A stretch of 64,000 bases of DNA from Actinacidiphila guanduensis (GTDB lineage: Bacteria > Actinomycetota > Actinomycetes > Streptomycetales > Streptomycetaceae), in contig NZ_FNIE01000002.1 of NCBI RefSeq assembly GCF_900103985.1, positions 496,001-560,000 on the forward strand, read 5' to 3'. A model generated the notes under the pieces. That model had not been told where the DNA came from. It saw only the letters and a list, made by a program, of their open reading frames with translations, and did not search any database. Shown here piece by piece: positions 36,662-45,867 of the stretch (position 1 is the stretch's first letter; the number at the start of each line of letters is the position of its first letter). Both the position numbers and the translations under genes were made by a program.

Positions 36662-37204
36662 TTACGTGTCTTCGCGGATGCGTTCCCATTCCTCGCGGGC
36701 TTCGACGAGGGCCTTGCCGGCGACCTGCTCCAGCAGGTCCAACTGGGCGCGCATCGCCGCCAGGAAGGCAGCCAGCCGGTCGGGGTCGAGGTCGATGACC
36801 GAGCACTCCGGCGCCAGCTCGATGTTCAGCAGCGGCACGCGCCGGGCCGGGTCCTCCTCGTAGGGGTAGCAGTCCAGCGAGGCCCGCATGACCGGGTACT
36901 CCACGGGTGTCTCCCAGTCCTCGAACGCCTTGGACTGGACCGCGATCGACGTTCCCGGGAACGCCGCCCAGAGGGTGAGGTCCTCAAGATGCCGGGTCAG
37001 GGACTCCGGCGGGACATCGGTCTCGCTCGGGTCTTCCTCCGCCCAACTGCCCAGCGGCCCCGAGTGCTTCTGCCCGTCGGTGGTGGTGATCGTCCACCGC
37101 CGCACACTCCCCTCAAGGGACGACGCGGACTCGGCAGAGGCAGAGATGCTGCCTTGCAATAGGGTCGGGGCGGCGGGGCCCGCGGCCGAGTTCGTCGTAC
37201 TCAT
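36662..37204 (-). CDS. DUF6907-like protein
   Basis: A 180-residue acidic protein from the ATG at 37204. RRWTITTTDGQKHSGPLGSW and EDPARRVPLLNIELAPE suggest the DUF6907 group found near XRE regulators on streptomycete accessory DNA. It ends with a helical region rich in Glu and Arg. Function unknown; same strand as the XRE gene. Confidence 0.6.
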   Translation of the reverse strand: MSTTNSAAGPAAPTLLQGSISASAESASSLEGSVRRWTITTTDGQKHSGPLGSWAEEDPSETDVPPESLTRHLEDLTLWAAFPGTSIAVQSKAFEDWETPVEYPVMRASLDCYPYEEDPARRVPLLNIELAPECSVIDLDPDRLAAFLAAMRAQLDLLEQVAGKALVEAREEWERIREDT

Positions 37205-37292
37205 CGCTTGTCCTCGGACATTGGTAAGCGGTTGGGGGTAAGGCCGACGGAGGCTGGTGATCTGTCGGGCCGGTCGGCAAACCCGGGTTCGG

Positions 37293-37715
37293 TCATGCCA
37301 CACGCGCCAGGGAGCGCAGGCGCCCCCGCTGAGTGGACGAGTTGTTGTCGCCGGAGATGACGGTGTTCGTGGTGCCACCGCTGCCGCGGACGCGTCGCAG
37401 GTACTCCGCCTGCACAGCGAGGTCGTTCGACAGGCGACTCCAGTCGTAGATCAGCAGGCGCCGGTCGTCTGTGCCCTGCGACATCGAGTGCAGCAGTCGG
37501 TCAAGGGCGGGACGCCGGTCGTAGGTGAATGCGTCAGTACCGCTGTCCACGTACCAGCCGACAATCTCCCAGCCCTGTCGGCGTGCGAAGGCGGAGCACG
37601 CCTCCAGGCGATGTCGCAGGGCGTCCCGGTCAGGTGTGGTGTGGCGGTCGTAGATGTGGACTGCCACGGTCCGGGGGGCTTCTCCCCGCCCGCGTCGGGC
37701 GGACGTATTGGTCAT
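37293..37715 (-). CDS. Serine-recombinase-like N-terminal domain protein
   Basis: A 140-residue protein from the ATG at 37715. AVHIYDRHTTPDRDALRHRL, GWEIVGWYVDSGTDAF, RPALDRLL and LLIYDWSRLSNDL are the resolvase catalytic-domain pattern. The usual YxRxS is YDRHT, so the nucleophilic Ser is replaced by Thr, and the DNA-binding domain is missing. It is probably a non-recombining regulatory relic. Confidence 0.65.
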   Translation of the reverse strand: MTNTSARRGRGEAPRTVAVHIYDRHTTPDRDALRHRLEACSAFARRQGWEIVGWYVDSGTDAFTYDRRPALDRLLHSMSQGTDDRRLLIYDWSRLSNDLAVQAEYLRRVRGSGGTTNTVISGDNNSSTQRGRLRSLARVA

Positions 37716-37844
37716 GTGGCCAGGGTTCACCTGTGCGGGCGCGCCCGGGACTGTGTATGCGGCCCGTGCGCGGGTGCGCTGAACACACAGTGTGTGAAGT
37801 GAAGGTGGCTACGCTGGAGGAACTGAGAGTGATGCGAGGATCAC

Positions 37845-39185
37845 ATGGAACCGAACGCGCTGCTCGACGCCCTGATGGACGAGGCCGGTGTGTCCCGCGC
37901 AGGTCTCGCGTCCCGCGTGAACAAGGAACATCTGGCCCGGACAGGTAGGGCGACCCGGTACGACCACACGTCCGTGATCCGCTGGTTGGGCGGCCAGAAG
38001 CCCCGCGGCATCGTCCCGGACCTGATCTGCGATGTTCTCGCCGCGAAGCTGGGGCGCCCCGTTGCTGGTGCCGATATCGGCATGGACGCCCCGAACGGTG
38101 GCGCGCCCACGGCGACTCCCTTGGCGCGCTTCATCGAGCGCTCAACGGCCATGTGGCGTGGCGACGGCCGCAGTCAAAATGCTGCCCCGCAGCCGCCGGT
38201 GATCACTGGGCTGGCTGCAGTCGGGCCGGTCTGGGAATGGGAGAACCCGCCCGATGACCTGGACGTCTCGCGGTCCGGTTCAGTCCGGATCGGGCAGGGC
38301 GACCTGGCGATCCTCTCGGTCGCCCGCACCCACTACGAGGCGATGTACCGCCAGGTCGGCGGGATGGCCACTCGTGGGCGGGTCGTGCGGTTCCTCACCG
38401 ACCACACCGCGCCGCTGCTGCGGGGGTCCTACTCGGACACCACAGGGCGCGAGTTGTACCGCGCGGCCGGGGGCCTCGTCGCCGTCGCCGGGATCTGCGC
38501 CTACGACTCCGACGCCCCGGGACTGGCACAGCGCTACTTCCACCAGGCGCTGCGCCTGGCGAAGGCCAGCGGTGACCGGGCTTTTGGCGGCTACGTGATA
38601 GCGCTGCTCGTCAACCAGGCCATCTTCATGAAGGACTTCCGGCAGGCGGTGGCCTTCGCGGAGGCCGGCATCCGTACCGCAGGCACCCACATGTCTCCAG
38701 CATTGGCAACGGACTTGTACGCGATGCAGGCGAAGGCGTTCTCGCGGATGGGCGACCAGTCGGCAGCGCACCGGTGCATGCTCGCCGCCGAGACCGCTGC
38801 GGACAGGATCCGGGCCGCTGAGGAGCCGGCGGAACTCGGGTACGTGCAGCCCGGTCTGGTCGAGGCCCAGCTCGCGGAGGCGCTCATGAGCCTCGGGGAC
38901 TGGGCTCCGGCAAGCACGTACGCGCAGCAGGCCGTGCAGGCACGGGCCCATGCTCGCGGGTCCGTGCACCGGATGGCGACACTGGCCAGCGCGGAACTCG
39001 GGCGGGGGGACACCGATCGGGCCGCGGCCCATGCCGTTGAGGCATTGGAACTGGCGCAGGGGCAGGAGTCGCAGCGGCTGCGGGGCCGGTTCGTCCGATT
39101 GCGCCATGCGCTGTCGGGCCAGGGGTCGAAGGCGGGGCGGGACGCCGTCGACCGTATTGACGCCGTCCTCTCCGTGCCGCTGTGA
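37845..39185 (+). CDS. NsdA-like TPR regulator
   Basis: A 446-residue protein from the ATG at 37845. An N-terminal XRE-like region (LMDEAGVSRAGLASRVNKEH) is followed by TPR-type helices (GLAQRYFHQALRLAKASGD, ALEALELAQGQESQRL). The architecture matches streptomycete NsdA-type regulators of development and antibiotic production. The downstream NUDIX gene starts inside its stop codon. A decayed relative lies at 41024-41812. Confidence 0.75.
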   Translation: MEPNALLDALMDEAGVSRAGLASRVNKEHLARTGRATRYDHTSVIRWLGGQKPRGIVPDLICDVLAAKLGRPVAGADIGMDAPNGGAPTATPLARFIERSTAMWRGDGRSQNAAPQPPVITGLAAVGPVWEWENPPDDLDVSRSGSVRIGQGDLAILSVARTHYEAMYRQVGGMATRGRVVRFLTDHTAPLLRGSYSDTTGRELYRAAGGLVAVAGICAYDSDAPGLAQRYFHQALRLAKASGDRAFGGYVIALLVNQAIFMKDFRQAVAFAEAGIRTAGTHMSPALATDLYAMQAKAFSRMGDQSAAHRCMLAAETAADRIRAAEEPAELGYVQPGLVEAQLAEALMSLGDWAPASTYAQQAVQARAHARGSVHRMATLASAELGRGDTDRAAAHAVEALELAQGQESQRLRGRFVRLRHALSGQGSKAGRDAVDRIDAVLSVPL

Positions 39186-39799
39186 CGATCGGCGGTGCGG
39201 TAGCGTCGCCAACGACCGGTTCGGGACAAGGCAGGGGCGCGCGCGTGTCGGTGTGGAAGAACCTCGGTGAGAAGACCGTCTACCAGAACCCCTGGCTCAC
39301 GCTGAACCTCGCCGATGTCGAACTCCCGGACGGGCGCCACCTCGACCACTACCTGATCCGGCAGCGGCCCGTCGCGCTCGCCACTGCCGTGAACGAGCAG
39401 GGCGAGGCTCTGCTGCTGTGGCGCCACCGCTTCATCACCGACTCGTGGGGCTGGGAGTTGGCGGCCGGTGTCGTCGAAGTCGAGAAGGGCGAGAGCGCCG
39501 AGGCCGCAGCCGCGCGGGAGATGCTGGAGGAGACCGGCTGGCGCCCCGGGCCCCTGAAGCACCTGCTCACCGTGGAGCCGTCGAACGGCCTATCCGACGC
39601 CCGGCATCACGTCTATTGGGCACAGAGCGCCGAGTACGTCGGGCATCCCGAGGACGACTTCGAATCGGAGCGCCGCGAGTGGGTGCCCTTGGCCTCGGTG
39701 CCCTCGCTGGTCGAACGGGGCGAGATCCGTTCCGCGAACTCCGTCGCGGCGCTGCTCCTCCTCCACCACATGCACGCTGCCGGTACGACAGCCCCATAA
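39182..39799 (+). CDS. NUDIX hydrolase (ADP-ribose pyrophosphatase-like)
   Basis: The GTG at 39182 overlaps the preceding stop (GTGA), giving 205 residues; a second GTG at 39245 would start at VSVWKNLGEKTVYQNPWL and may be the true start. The NUDIX box is AGVVEVEKGESAEAAAAREMLEETG-like and WELAAG precedes it. The fold fits ADP-ribose/NDP-sugar pyrophosphatases. Followed after nine bases by a broken HAD gene with a good ribosome site. Confidence 0.8.
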   Translation: MTIGGAVASPTTGSGQGRGARVSVWKNLGEKTVYQNPWLTLNLADVELPDGRHLDHYLIRQRPVALATAVNEQGEALLLWRHRFITDSWGWELAAGVVEVEKGESAEAAAAREMLEETGWRPGPLKHLLTVEPSNGLSDARHHVYWAQSAEYVGHPEDDFESERREWVPLASVPSLVERGEIRSANSVAALLLLHHMHAAGTTAP

Positions 39800-39808
39800 G
39801 GAGACGCT

Positions 39809-40455
39809 GTGCGCCCGGTGCTCTGGGACATCGATCACACGCTGATAGCGACCCGTGGCGTCGGCCGCGAGCTGTCGGCACTCGCCTTCGAGCGCACCCT
39901 CGGAGAGCCATGCGGACCCAGGCCAGGATCGACGGCATTACCGAGGCGGTGATCTTCCGGGAGACGGCGAGGCTCCACGGCATCGGGACGACCCGCCGCG
40001 ACTTCGAACGCTTCGCCGCCGCACTTGCGGCCGCCCACGTCGAGCACGCCGCCGGCCTCCGCGAGCGCGGTCACGCACTCCCCGGGGCGGCACTCGTTCT
40101 CGACCGGCTGGCGGCCGTGCCCGGCGTCGTGCAGACCGTCGTCACCGGGAACGTGCGAGCCGTCGCCGAGATCAAGCTCGCCGCCTTCGACCTTGACCGC
40201 CCCATCCAGTGGGACCTCGGCGCCTACGGCGAGGACGCCGACGAGCGCGCCAACCTGGTGCTCCTTGCGCTCCACCGCGCCGGTGACGTCGACCCCACGG
40301 AGGCGGTGCTCCTCGGCGACACCCCCGCCGGCCGGGACGCCGGCGTGCCCGTGATCGGCGTCGCCACCGGAGGCAGCAGCGCCGAGGAACTACACGAAGC
40401 GGGCGCAGCGAGAGTCCTCCCCGACCTGACGGACGCGGACCGGGTGATGGAATGA
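39809..40455 (+). pseudogene. HAD-family hydrolase, one-base frameshift
   Basis: The GTG at 39809 with AAGGAG six bases upstream opens VLWDIDHTLIATRGVGREL, which runs out of frame at about 39908 (GEPCGPRP). The remaining enzyme continues from the ATG at 39910 in another frame (MRTQARIDGITEAVIF to EEAVLLGDTPAGRDAGVPV). Deletion of one base at the CC/ATG junction explains it. A recent mutation or sequence error is likely since the rest is intact. Confidence 0.8.
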
Positions 40456-40617
40456 GTGACGGCAGTCAGCCCGTAGGCCGAACGTCCCTGCCGCGGCCGA
40501 TCCGTAAGAGCGATCAGCGCTCGGATTCCCCGATCCCCATCGGTCCCTGGTCGGCGGGGAGAACCGGTCCGGCAGGAAATTCGGCGCTCTCCGTTCAACT
40601 GCCCCCTCTGATCGGGG

Positions 40618-41022
40618 TCAGCGGGGTAAGCGGCTGGTGGTCAGGCGGTCCGCCAGGTCGGTCAGCGACTCGACTCGCAGGTCGGCGGTGCGCACCAGGT
40701 CGGGGTCGTCGGCCCACAGGTACCCACATGGGCCACGTCGCAGGTGCGCGGTGGACAGGCCGGCCGCAGCTGCCGCGTGGACGTCGTTGACCGGGTGGTC
40801 GCCCACGTACAGCACCTCTCGCGGTGCGCACTCGGCGGCAGCGACGACCCGGTCGAAGAAGAGGGGATCGGGCTTGGCGACACCCCACTCGCCGGAGGTG
40901 GCTGTCACGGTCGCGGGCAGGTCCAGGCCGCGCAGGAGTTCGCCCGCCCGGATGGTCTGGTTGCCTGCCACGATCACGCGGTAGCCAGCGGAGCGCAGTG
41001 CGGTCAGGGCGGAGAAACCAGC
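40618..41022 (-). pseudogene. HAD hydrolase lacking its N-terminus
   Basis: The C-terminal two thirds of a HAD enzyme: SALTALRSAGYRVIVAGNQT, SGEWGVAKPDPLFFDRVVAA, YVGDHPVNDVHAAAAAGL. The DxD N-terminal motif is missing because the gene is cut at about 41022, where a truncated TPR regulator begins on the other strand. This junction is a deletion or recombination scar. Confidence 0.75.
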
Positions 41023-41023
41023 A

Positions 41024-41812
41024 CGTCTTCCCGCTGTTGCGCCGGACCTATACCGAGGAGGTACGGGGGGCGCTGTGCGAGGCGGCGGCAGAGCAGACCT
41101 ACCTGCTCGGGTGTATGGCCTACGACAACGGCGAACACGGCATCGCCCAGCGCTACCTGGTGCAGTCCCTGCGCCTGTCCGAGGAATCCCGCAACCCCGC
41201 CCTGGGCGCCCACGTCCTGGCCGGCATGGCCGACCAGGCCACCCTCCTGGGCAAGCCCGAGGAAGGACGGCGCCTGGCTCAGGCTGGCCGTGCCGGACTC
41301 GCCAAAGGCACCTCGCCTGTGTGCCTGGCAGACCTGTGGGCCGTGGAAGCCCGCGCCCTGGCCATGCTCGGCGACAGGGCCGGAGCCGCGCATGCCATTG
41401 TGCAGTCCGAGTCGCCTACAGCCGCGTCCGCCTGGAGGACGAGCAGGAGTAGGTCGCCTTCATCGACCCCGCCTACCTCCACGGTGAACACGCCAACACT
41501 TTCCGCGACCTCGGCGACACGGACGCGGTCGAACAGCACGCCCGCCAGTCCATCGACCAGGCCCGCGCCCAACGCCGCGCCCGCCGAGGGGCCATGTCCT
41601 AAGCAGCCGTGGCCGCCACCCACCTCCAGCGCGGCGGACTCGAAGCCGCCCACGCTGTCGGCCTGCGCACCCTGTCCCTCTCACGGCACGTGAAGAGCTC
41701 CCGGTACGTGGAGGCGGTCCAAGACCTTCGACGACGGATGCAGCTGTTCGGGAACCACCGACTGGTCGCGGACTTCAACGAGCGCGCCAAGGAATTGGTG
41801 GCGGCTGCGTAA
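41024..41812 (+). pseudogene. Decayed TPR regulator fragment
   Basis: C-terminal part of an NsdA-like TPR protein (RRTYTEEVRGALCEAAAEQ, GIAQRYLVQSLRLSEESRNP, RSLAMLGDRAG-type segments) split over frames: it shifts near 41400 and again near 41600 before ending RMQLFGNHRLVADFNERAKE at 41812. It lacks the N-terminal HTH. Related to the intact gene at 37845 but not identical. Confidence 0.7.
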
Positions 41813-42318
41813 CGGAGTGGTGGAGGCGATGGCTGTTGGGACGCCGCCCACCCCGACCACCTCGTCCTCGGCCTGGGCACCTCCCTCGAACGCCTCGCCT
41901 GGACCCGCTCACGTGGCTGCTGGCCGACCCTGATTTCGGTCCCCTCGCTGATGCCACGCCTTACGAAGCGCTGGACGCCATTGCACGGCCACGCTCCTGC
42001 CCGCTGCCCGCTGCCGGTCGGCAGCTCGGTCCGCAGATAAAGCACCAACCACCCGGTCACACGTTCGCTCAGCATGACGTACTGGCGACTTTCCAGCACG
42101 GAGCGTAACGGCCTATTGGTTACTCTGTGTATCTAGTGCTCGTACTGTCGGCGCGTTTTTGATGGGTCCCTCTCATTGTCTCGGGATCGGCCTGAGAGGT
42201 GTGGCTCGGTGAACTTTGCTTGCAGCTTCTAGTGGGCCGGATTGAAGGGATCCTTCTTCTTCAGCCCGGCCCATTTTGCGAGAGCATTCAGTGTTGCTGA
42301 GATGCTATATTTCGCGAG
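41813..42318. other. Region without a recognised gene
   Basis: No gene is supported. The left part is GC-rich with short open frames and the right part drops in GC. An inverted repeat GGGCCGG/CCGGCCC at 42234-42272, with an inner GAAG/CTTC stem, may terminate the minus-strand gene at 42319. Confidence 0.5.
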
Positions 42319-42693
42319 TCAGCGGCGTTGGTATTTTTCCCATGCTGCGATTATTGCTGCTGCCGCAGTGCCGATCGCAGTAATTGTTCCGACGCTCGCG
42401 TTCAGTGCGACAAGTATGACGCAGAACATCAAAACTAAAACGAGTGGAACGACACTAGCCCAACTACTGCGCCTCGTATCGCCGTCGGTGCCGTCTGCGG
42501 TTTCTTCCGTCTGCTCGTTGGTAGGAGGCACAGTTTGGTCGGCCATTATTTCGCCGTCTGTGCTATCATTTTTTTCGTCGGACTCGTTCGGAGTCTCGGC
42601 TGCTTCATTCAACTGGCTAGTCCTGGATTGAGTTGAGGCATAAGGAAGCCCCCGGGTGGGTTTCGGGCTAGGAAGCGCCCCGGGGGTTTCCAC
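42319..42693 (-). CDS. Small membrane protein of the mobility module
   Basis: A 124-residue product if started at the GTG at 42693, which has GAGAGG upstream; an ATG at 42546 would give 75 residues. The N-terminal half is acidic and Thr-rich, and the C-terminal half holds two hydrophobic segments (VVPLVLVLMFCVILVAL and ITAIGTAAAAIIAAW). Lower GC than its neighbours. A hairpin (42641-42691) overlaps the proposed 5' end, which leaves the start open. Confidence 0.5.
   Translation of the reverse strand: METPGALPSPKPTRGLPYASTQSRTSQLNEAAETPNESDEKNDSTDGEIMADQTVPPTNEQTEETADGTDGDTRRSSWASVVPLVLVLMFCVILVALNASVGTITAIGTAAAAIIAAWEKYQRR
42641..42691. other. GC-rich hairpin at the head of the membrane-protein gene
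   Basis: GGAAGCCCCCGGG pairs with CCCGGGGGTTTCC around an inner stem-loop. It resembles a terminator or attenuator and overlaps the first codons of the longer version of the membrane protein. Confidence 0.55.
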
Positions 42694-43128
42694 TATAGCC
42701 TCTCGCCTAAGACTCCGTGAAGCTGTACCGGTGTTATGCCTGGACCCGTGGGGGGAATAGCGGTTGACCTGGCTGAACGCGTTAGCGGGCCATGCTAATA
42801 GCCAAGATGGCCGATGGGGCAGGTGCCGCTCGATTAGCCGTGGGGGGCCAGCAGCTGTGTGTCGGCTGCCAAAAGGGGCACTTCCACCTCTCTGACCTGC
42901 ATCTTTGCTAAATTTCTCACCTAACGGCCTATCGGGAACCGACTGGGGCTTTGTGGCGGGCCGCTTCCGTTTGGGTCGTGAGCGGCCTTCCAGAGGTTTT
43001 CGCAGGTCAGGGCCTCGGAGGGACTTATGGTTTATGCACTTATGAGCGTTTTATACCAGGCGTCCCGAGGGGGCTGTTCGGCAGTGGCCGACTGGCATGC
43101 AGCAGGCGGCAATGACTATCCGTAGTCA
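42694..43128. other. Intergenic region beside the relaxase gene
   Basis: No gene is supported. GC content dips in several places. The right edge (43104-43138) forms a hairpin with arms GGCAATGACTA and TAGTCATTATTGCC that overlaps the relaxase stop and probably terminates it. Confidence 0.5.
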
Positions 43129-44853
43129 TTATTGCCTGCGGCGTGGGGAGTGCGATAGAGAGTTTGCACTGTGAGTAGTCGGCGCGATCGTGTTCGACGG
43201 TCCTTGAACCGTGCCAACTCCGGTCAACCGGACGCTGCGGGCTTGGGCTGCTTTGGCACGGGGGCTGGGGGCGGGGCGTTGGGTGAGGCGGCGGATGCGC
43301 CAGGTCAGCACCTGGGCGGGGGAGCGGGCGTCGGTGAGGGCGCGTTGGTCGGCTGCTTGTTGGAGGAGCCGGGCGGGGTCGTGGCCGGCGGTTTCGGCGT
43401 CGGCCAGGGTGGTGGCGAGGGCGGGCCAGGCGGATTCGGTGAGGATGCGTTCGGCGTAGGCGGGGACGGCCTGGCGTATCCGCGCGGCCTGGTTGTGCAT
43501 GACGGACTCAGTTAGCTGGCGTTGGGTGAGGGTGGCCAGAGGCGCCGGGGCGGTGTGGTCGTAGGCGGTTTGAAGGTGGGTGAGGGTGCGGTGGGCGGCT
43601 TGGACTTGCTGGTTGTGGTGGCGGGCGGACTGCCAGCGCTGAATGGCGACGAGGGCAAGGACGGCGGCGTCGAGGAACATCGCCAGTGTCGCGCCGTCGG
43701 CGGCGATGGGCTGGCGGGCGATGGCGCGGATGGCACCTCGTAGGGCTTTGGCATGCTGGTGGTCGGCTTTGATGCGGGAGCGGCTGGCGCGTTCGAAGGC
43801 CAGAGCCGCCTGGCGGACCTGCGCACGGACGACCTTGGGGGTCACCACCGGGAGGACGTCGAGGGCTTCGGCGAAGGCGGTGATGTGGGCCTGGGCGGTG
43901 GCGTCGTTGCTGTGGGTGAGGTGGTGGGGGATGCGTTCGATGGCTGCGGTGGCTTGGTGCCAGGGGTTGGGCCGGCGTGTGCCGACTACGGGGGTGGGCT
44001 GGAGTGGGGTTGCGGTGAGGCGGGCGTGGATCTGCGGGTAGGACAGGTCGGGGGCCAGGGTGGAGCCGGAGAACCAGACCGGTTCGCCGGCTGCGTTGGT
44101 GTCCCCGGGAAGGGCGACTTTGTAGCCGCGGATGTCGCCGGAGGGGAAGCGCAGCATCTCCACGAGGATGTTGCTGCGGTTGAGGTGGTGGAAGAACTCT
44201 TCGGTGCTGGTGGAGACCGCGACGATGGTGCGGATGGTGGCGCGGAGTTGCTCGCGGGGGGTGTGGTGGTGGCCGGTGCGGTGGGCTTTTTCGGTTTCGG
44301 CGCGGGTGGGGCGTTTGGCGGCGGTGAGGTCGCCGCGGATGACGATGCGCAGGTTGTAGTCGCGCTCGACGGCTTCGAGCTCCTTGTCGGCGCGCAGGTA
44401 GTCGTTCCAGTGGCGGGCGGTGCGCAGGTCGCCGCGGATGGTGGTGGCGGCGATGTGGATGTGGTCGTCGGCGTGGCGTACGGCGACCCAGCGGCACCCG
44501 TCCGGGTCGCTGGCGGGGGCGATGCCGGTGGCGGCCACGATGCGGCGGGCGATGTCGGCCCACTGGGCGTCGGCGAGGAGGGGGTCTTCGGGCGCGGCGC
44601 GGACCGAGCACTGCCAGACCGGCTTGTCGGGCACCTGCTGGTCTTTGCCGCGTGCTTGGTTCAGACGGAGTTCGAGTGCGTTGGTGAGCTGCTGCATGGC
44701 GGTCTTGGAATCGGGGTCGCGGCCGGGGTCGGGGGCGAAGCCGTCCCAGGAGGCGACCAGGTGCGGGTCGGTGTGGTCCTTGGCGCGGACGGTGTCGTAG
44801 AGGTAGGCGAGCAGGCGGCGCATCTGCTTGCCCCGGGTGATCTTCGCGATCAT
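43129..44853 (-). CDS. Relaxase (MobA/VirD2-like)
   Basis: A 574-residue protein from the ATG at 44853, which abuts the MobC stop with no gap. The N-terminus MIAKITRGKQMRRLLAYLY and the metal-binding triad region VRHADDHIHIAATT (His127, His131, His133) define a MobP/VirD2-type nuclease that nicks oriT and attaches through a Tyr. The C-terminal half is a long helical tail. With MobC it forms the relaxosome; a helper conjugation machine would be needed for transfer. Confidence 0.85.
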   Translation of the reverse strand: MIAKITRGKQMRRLLAYLYDTVRAKDHTDPHLVASWDGFAPDPGRDPDSKTAMQQLTNALELRLNQARGKDQQVPDKPVWQCSVRAAPEDPLLADAQWADIARRIVAATGIAPASDPDGCRWVAVRHADDHIHIAATTIRGDLRTARHWNDYLRADKELEAVERDYNLRIVIRGDLTAAKRPTRAETEKAHRTGHHHTPREQLRATIRTIVAVSTSTEEFFHHLNRSNILVEMLRFPSGDIRGYKVALPGDTNAAGEPVWFSGSTLAPDLSYPQIHARLTATPLQPTPVVGTRRPNPWHQATAAIERIPHHLTHSNDATAQAHITAFAEALDVLPVVTPKVVRAQVRQAALAFERASRSRIKADHQHAKALRGAIRAIARQPIAADGATLAMFLDAAVLALVAIQRWQSARHHNQQVQAAHRTLTHLQTAYDHTAPAPLATLTQRQLTESVMHNQAARIRQAVPAYAERILTESAWPALATTLADAETAGHDPARLLQQAADQRALTDARSPAQVLTWRIRRLTQRPAPSPRAKAAQARSVRLTGVGTVQGPSNTIAPTTHSANSLSHSPRRRQ

Positions 44854-45471
44854 TCAGGCCGCCTTCCGGCCAGCCGCGTGGTGGGCGGTTGTCTCGATGT
44901 TGGCGATGGCGGCCCGGACGCAGTCCAGGGTGTGCTGGGCCTGGGCGAGCAGGGGGATGTCGGCGGGGTAGGGGGTGCCGCCGGCGTTGAGGCGGTGGGC
45001 GATCTGGTTGACGTTGGTGCCGATCCGGGCGACCTGGGTGCGCAGGGCGACGAGTTCGTCGATCAGGTCGTCGGTCTCGGTACGGCGGCCGGGCAGGGGC
45101 TGGGTGCCTTCGACGAAGGCCATGACGACCGCACCGACCAGGTGTGCGCCGGCGATCTCCATGGAACGGGCTTTGGCCTTGATGGCCTGCTGCTCGGTGT
45201 GGCTGTAGCGGACGTCGACGCGGTATGTGCGCTGCGTGCCGTCGCGCTTACGGCGGCGGGCGATGCGGCGCACGGCGGCTTCGGCAGCGGCGCGGATCAG
45301 GCTCGGCGGATCGGCGGGCGGCGCCTCGGCGGACGCGGCGGTGGTTGGTCCCTCCGGTGCTCCCTGGCGCCGGAGTTCCTCCGTCACCCCCGGGGCGGAG
45401 GGGCCTGCGGGGGACCGGCCATTGGACGGTCCAGCGCCATACCTTGCTCCGCCGGGGGCTGGGCTGGTCAT
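44854..45471 (-). CDS. MobC-like relaxosome protein
   Basis: A 205-residue protein from the ATG at 45471. The N-terminal third is Pro/Ala-rich and disordered; the rest (RTYRVDVRYSHTEQQAIKAK, RIGTNVNQIAHRLNAGG) is the MobC pattern of ribbon-helix-helix-like accessory proteins. It is encoded immediately before the relaxase, as is usual. Confidence 0.8.
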   Translation of the reverse strand: MTSPAPGGARYGAGPSNGRSPAGPSAPGVTEELRRQGAPEGPTTAASAEAPPADPPSLIRAAAEAAVRRIARRRKRDGTQRTYRVDVRYSHTEQQAIKAKARSMEIAGAHLVGAVVMAFVEGTQPLPGRRTETDDLIDELVALRTQVARIGTNVNQIAHRLNAGGTPYPADIPLLAQAQHTLDCVRAAIANIETTAHHAAGRKAA

Positions 45472-45867
45472 GGCTGTGGTGACCGCGTTGTTGGGGACGT
45501 TGGCACGTACCGTACCGGGTTCGTGGCCAGGCTGGGACCACCTGACACGGGCTGGACGGCGGGTTGGCTGTTCGTGTCGTGGGGCATGGTGTTCGGTCCG
45601 TTGCTGTGAGGGCGGCGGTGGGTGTGGCGGGGTCCGCCCTGGTGTCGAAGGACGGGGGAAGGCCGTGTGGGGGTGATGAGTTTCCGAACCGTCGGGCGTT
45701 TCGGAACTGAACGGCGCCGCGTGCAGAAATCGAGCAGTGGCGCGGAGGCTGGTTCGGAGGGCGAGGGCTGGGGTGGCTTTCGTGCGTTGGTCCGCGCGCT
45801 GGGAGGGATGACCGGATGGGCGGACCAGCTGGGGCCGGTCCGCCGGTTGAGCTGGGGAGACTTCCGG
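45472..45867. other. Candidate oriT region
   Basis: No gene is supported in this gap upstream of mobC. It contains two inverted repeats: an imperfect GTTTCCGAA/TTTCGGAAC at 45679-45706, and GGCGGACC/GGTCCGCC at 45817-45843. Position next to mobC and the relaxase gene makes it the best place for an origin of transfer, but no nick-site consensus is recognised. Confidence 0.35.

Noticed and set aside
42242-42631. Plus-strand frame of 129 codons with hydrophobic runs
   Set aside because: The minus-strand frame has a ribosome site and an acidic head plus two membrane segments; the plus frame is its complement.
43753-45609. 618-codon plus-strand frame opposite relaxase and MobC
   Set aside because: It is Gly/Val-rich with no motif and lies across two well-supported genes.
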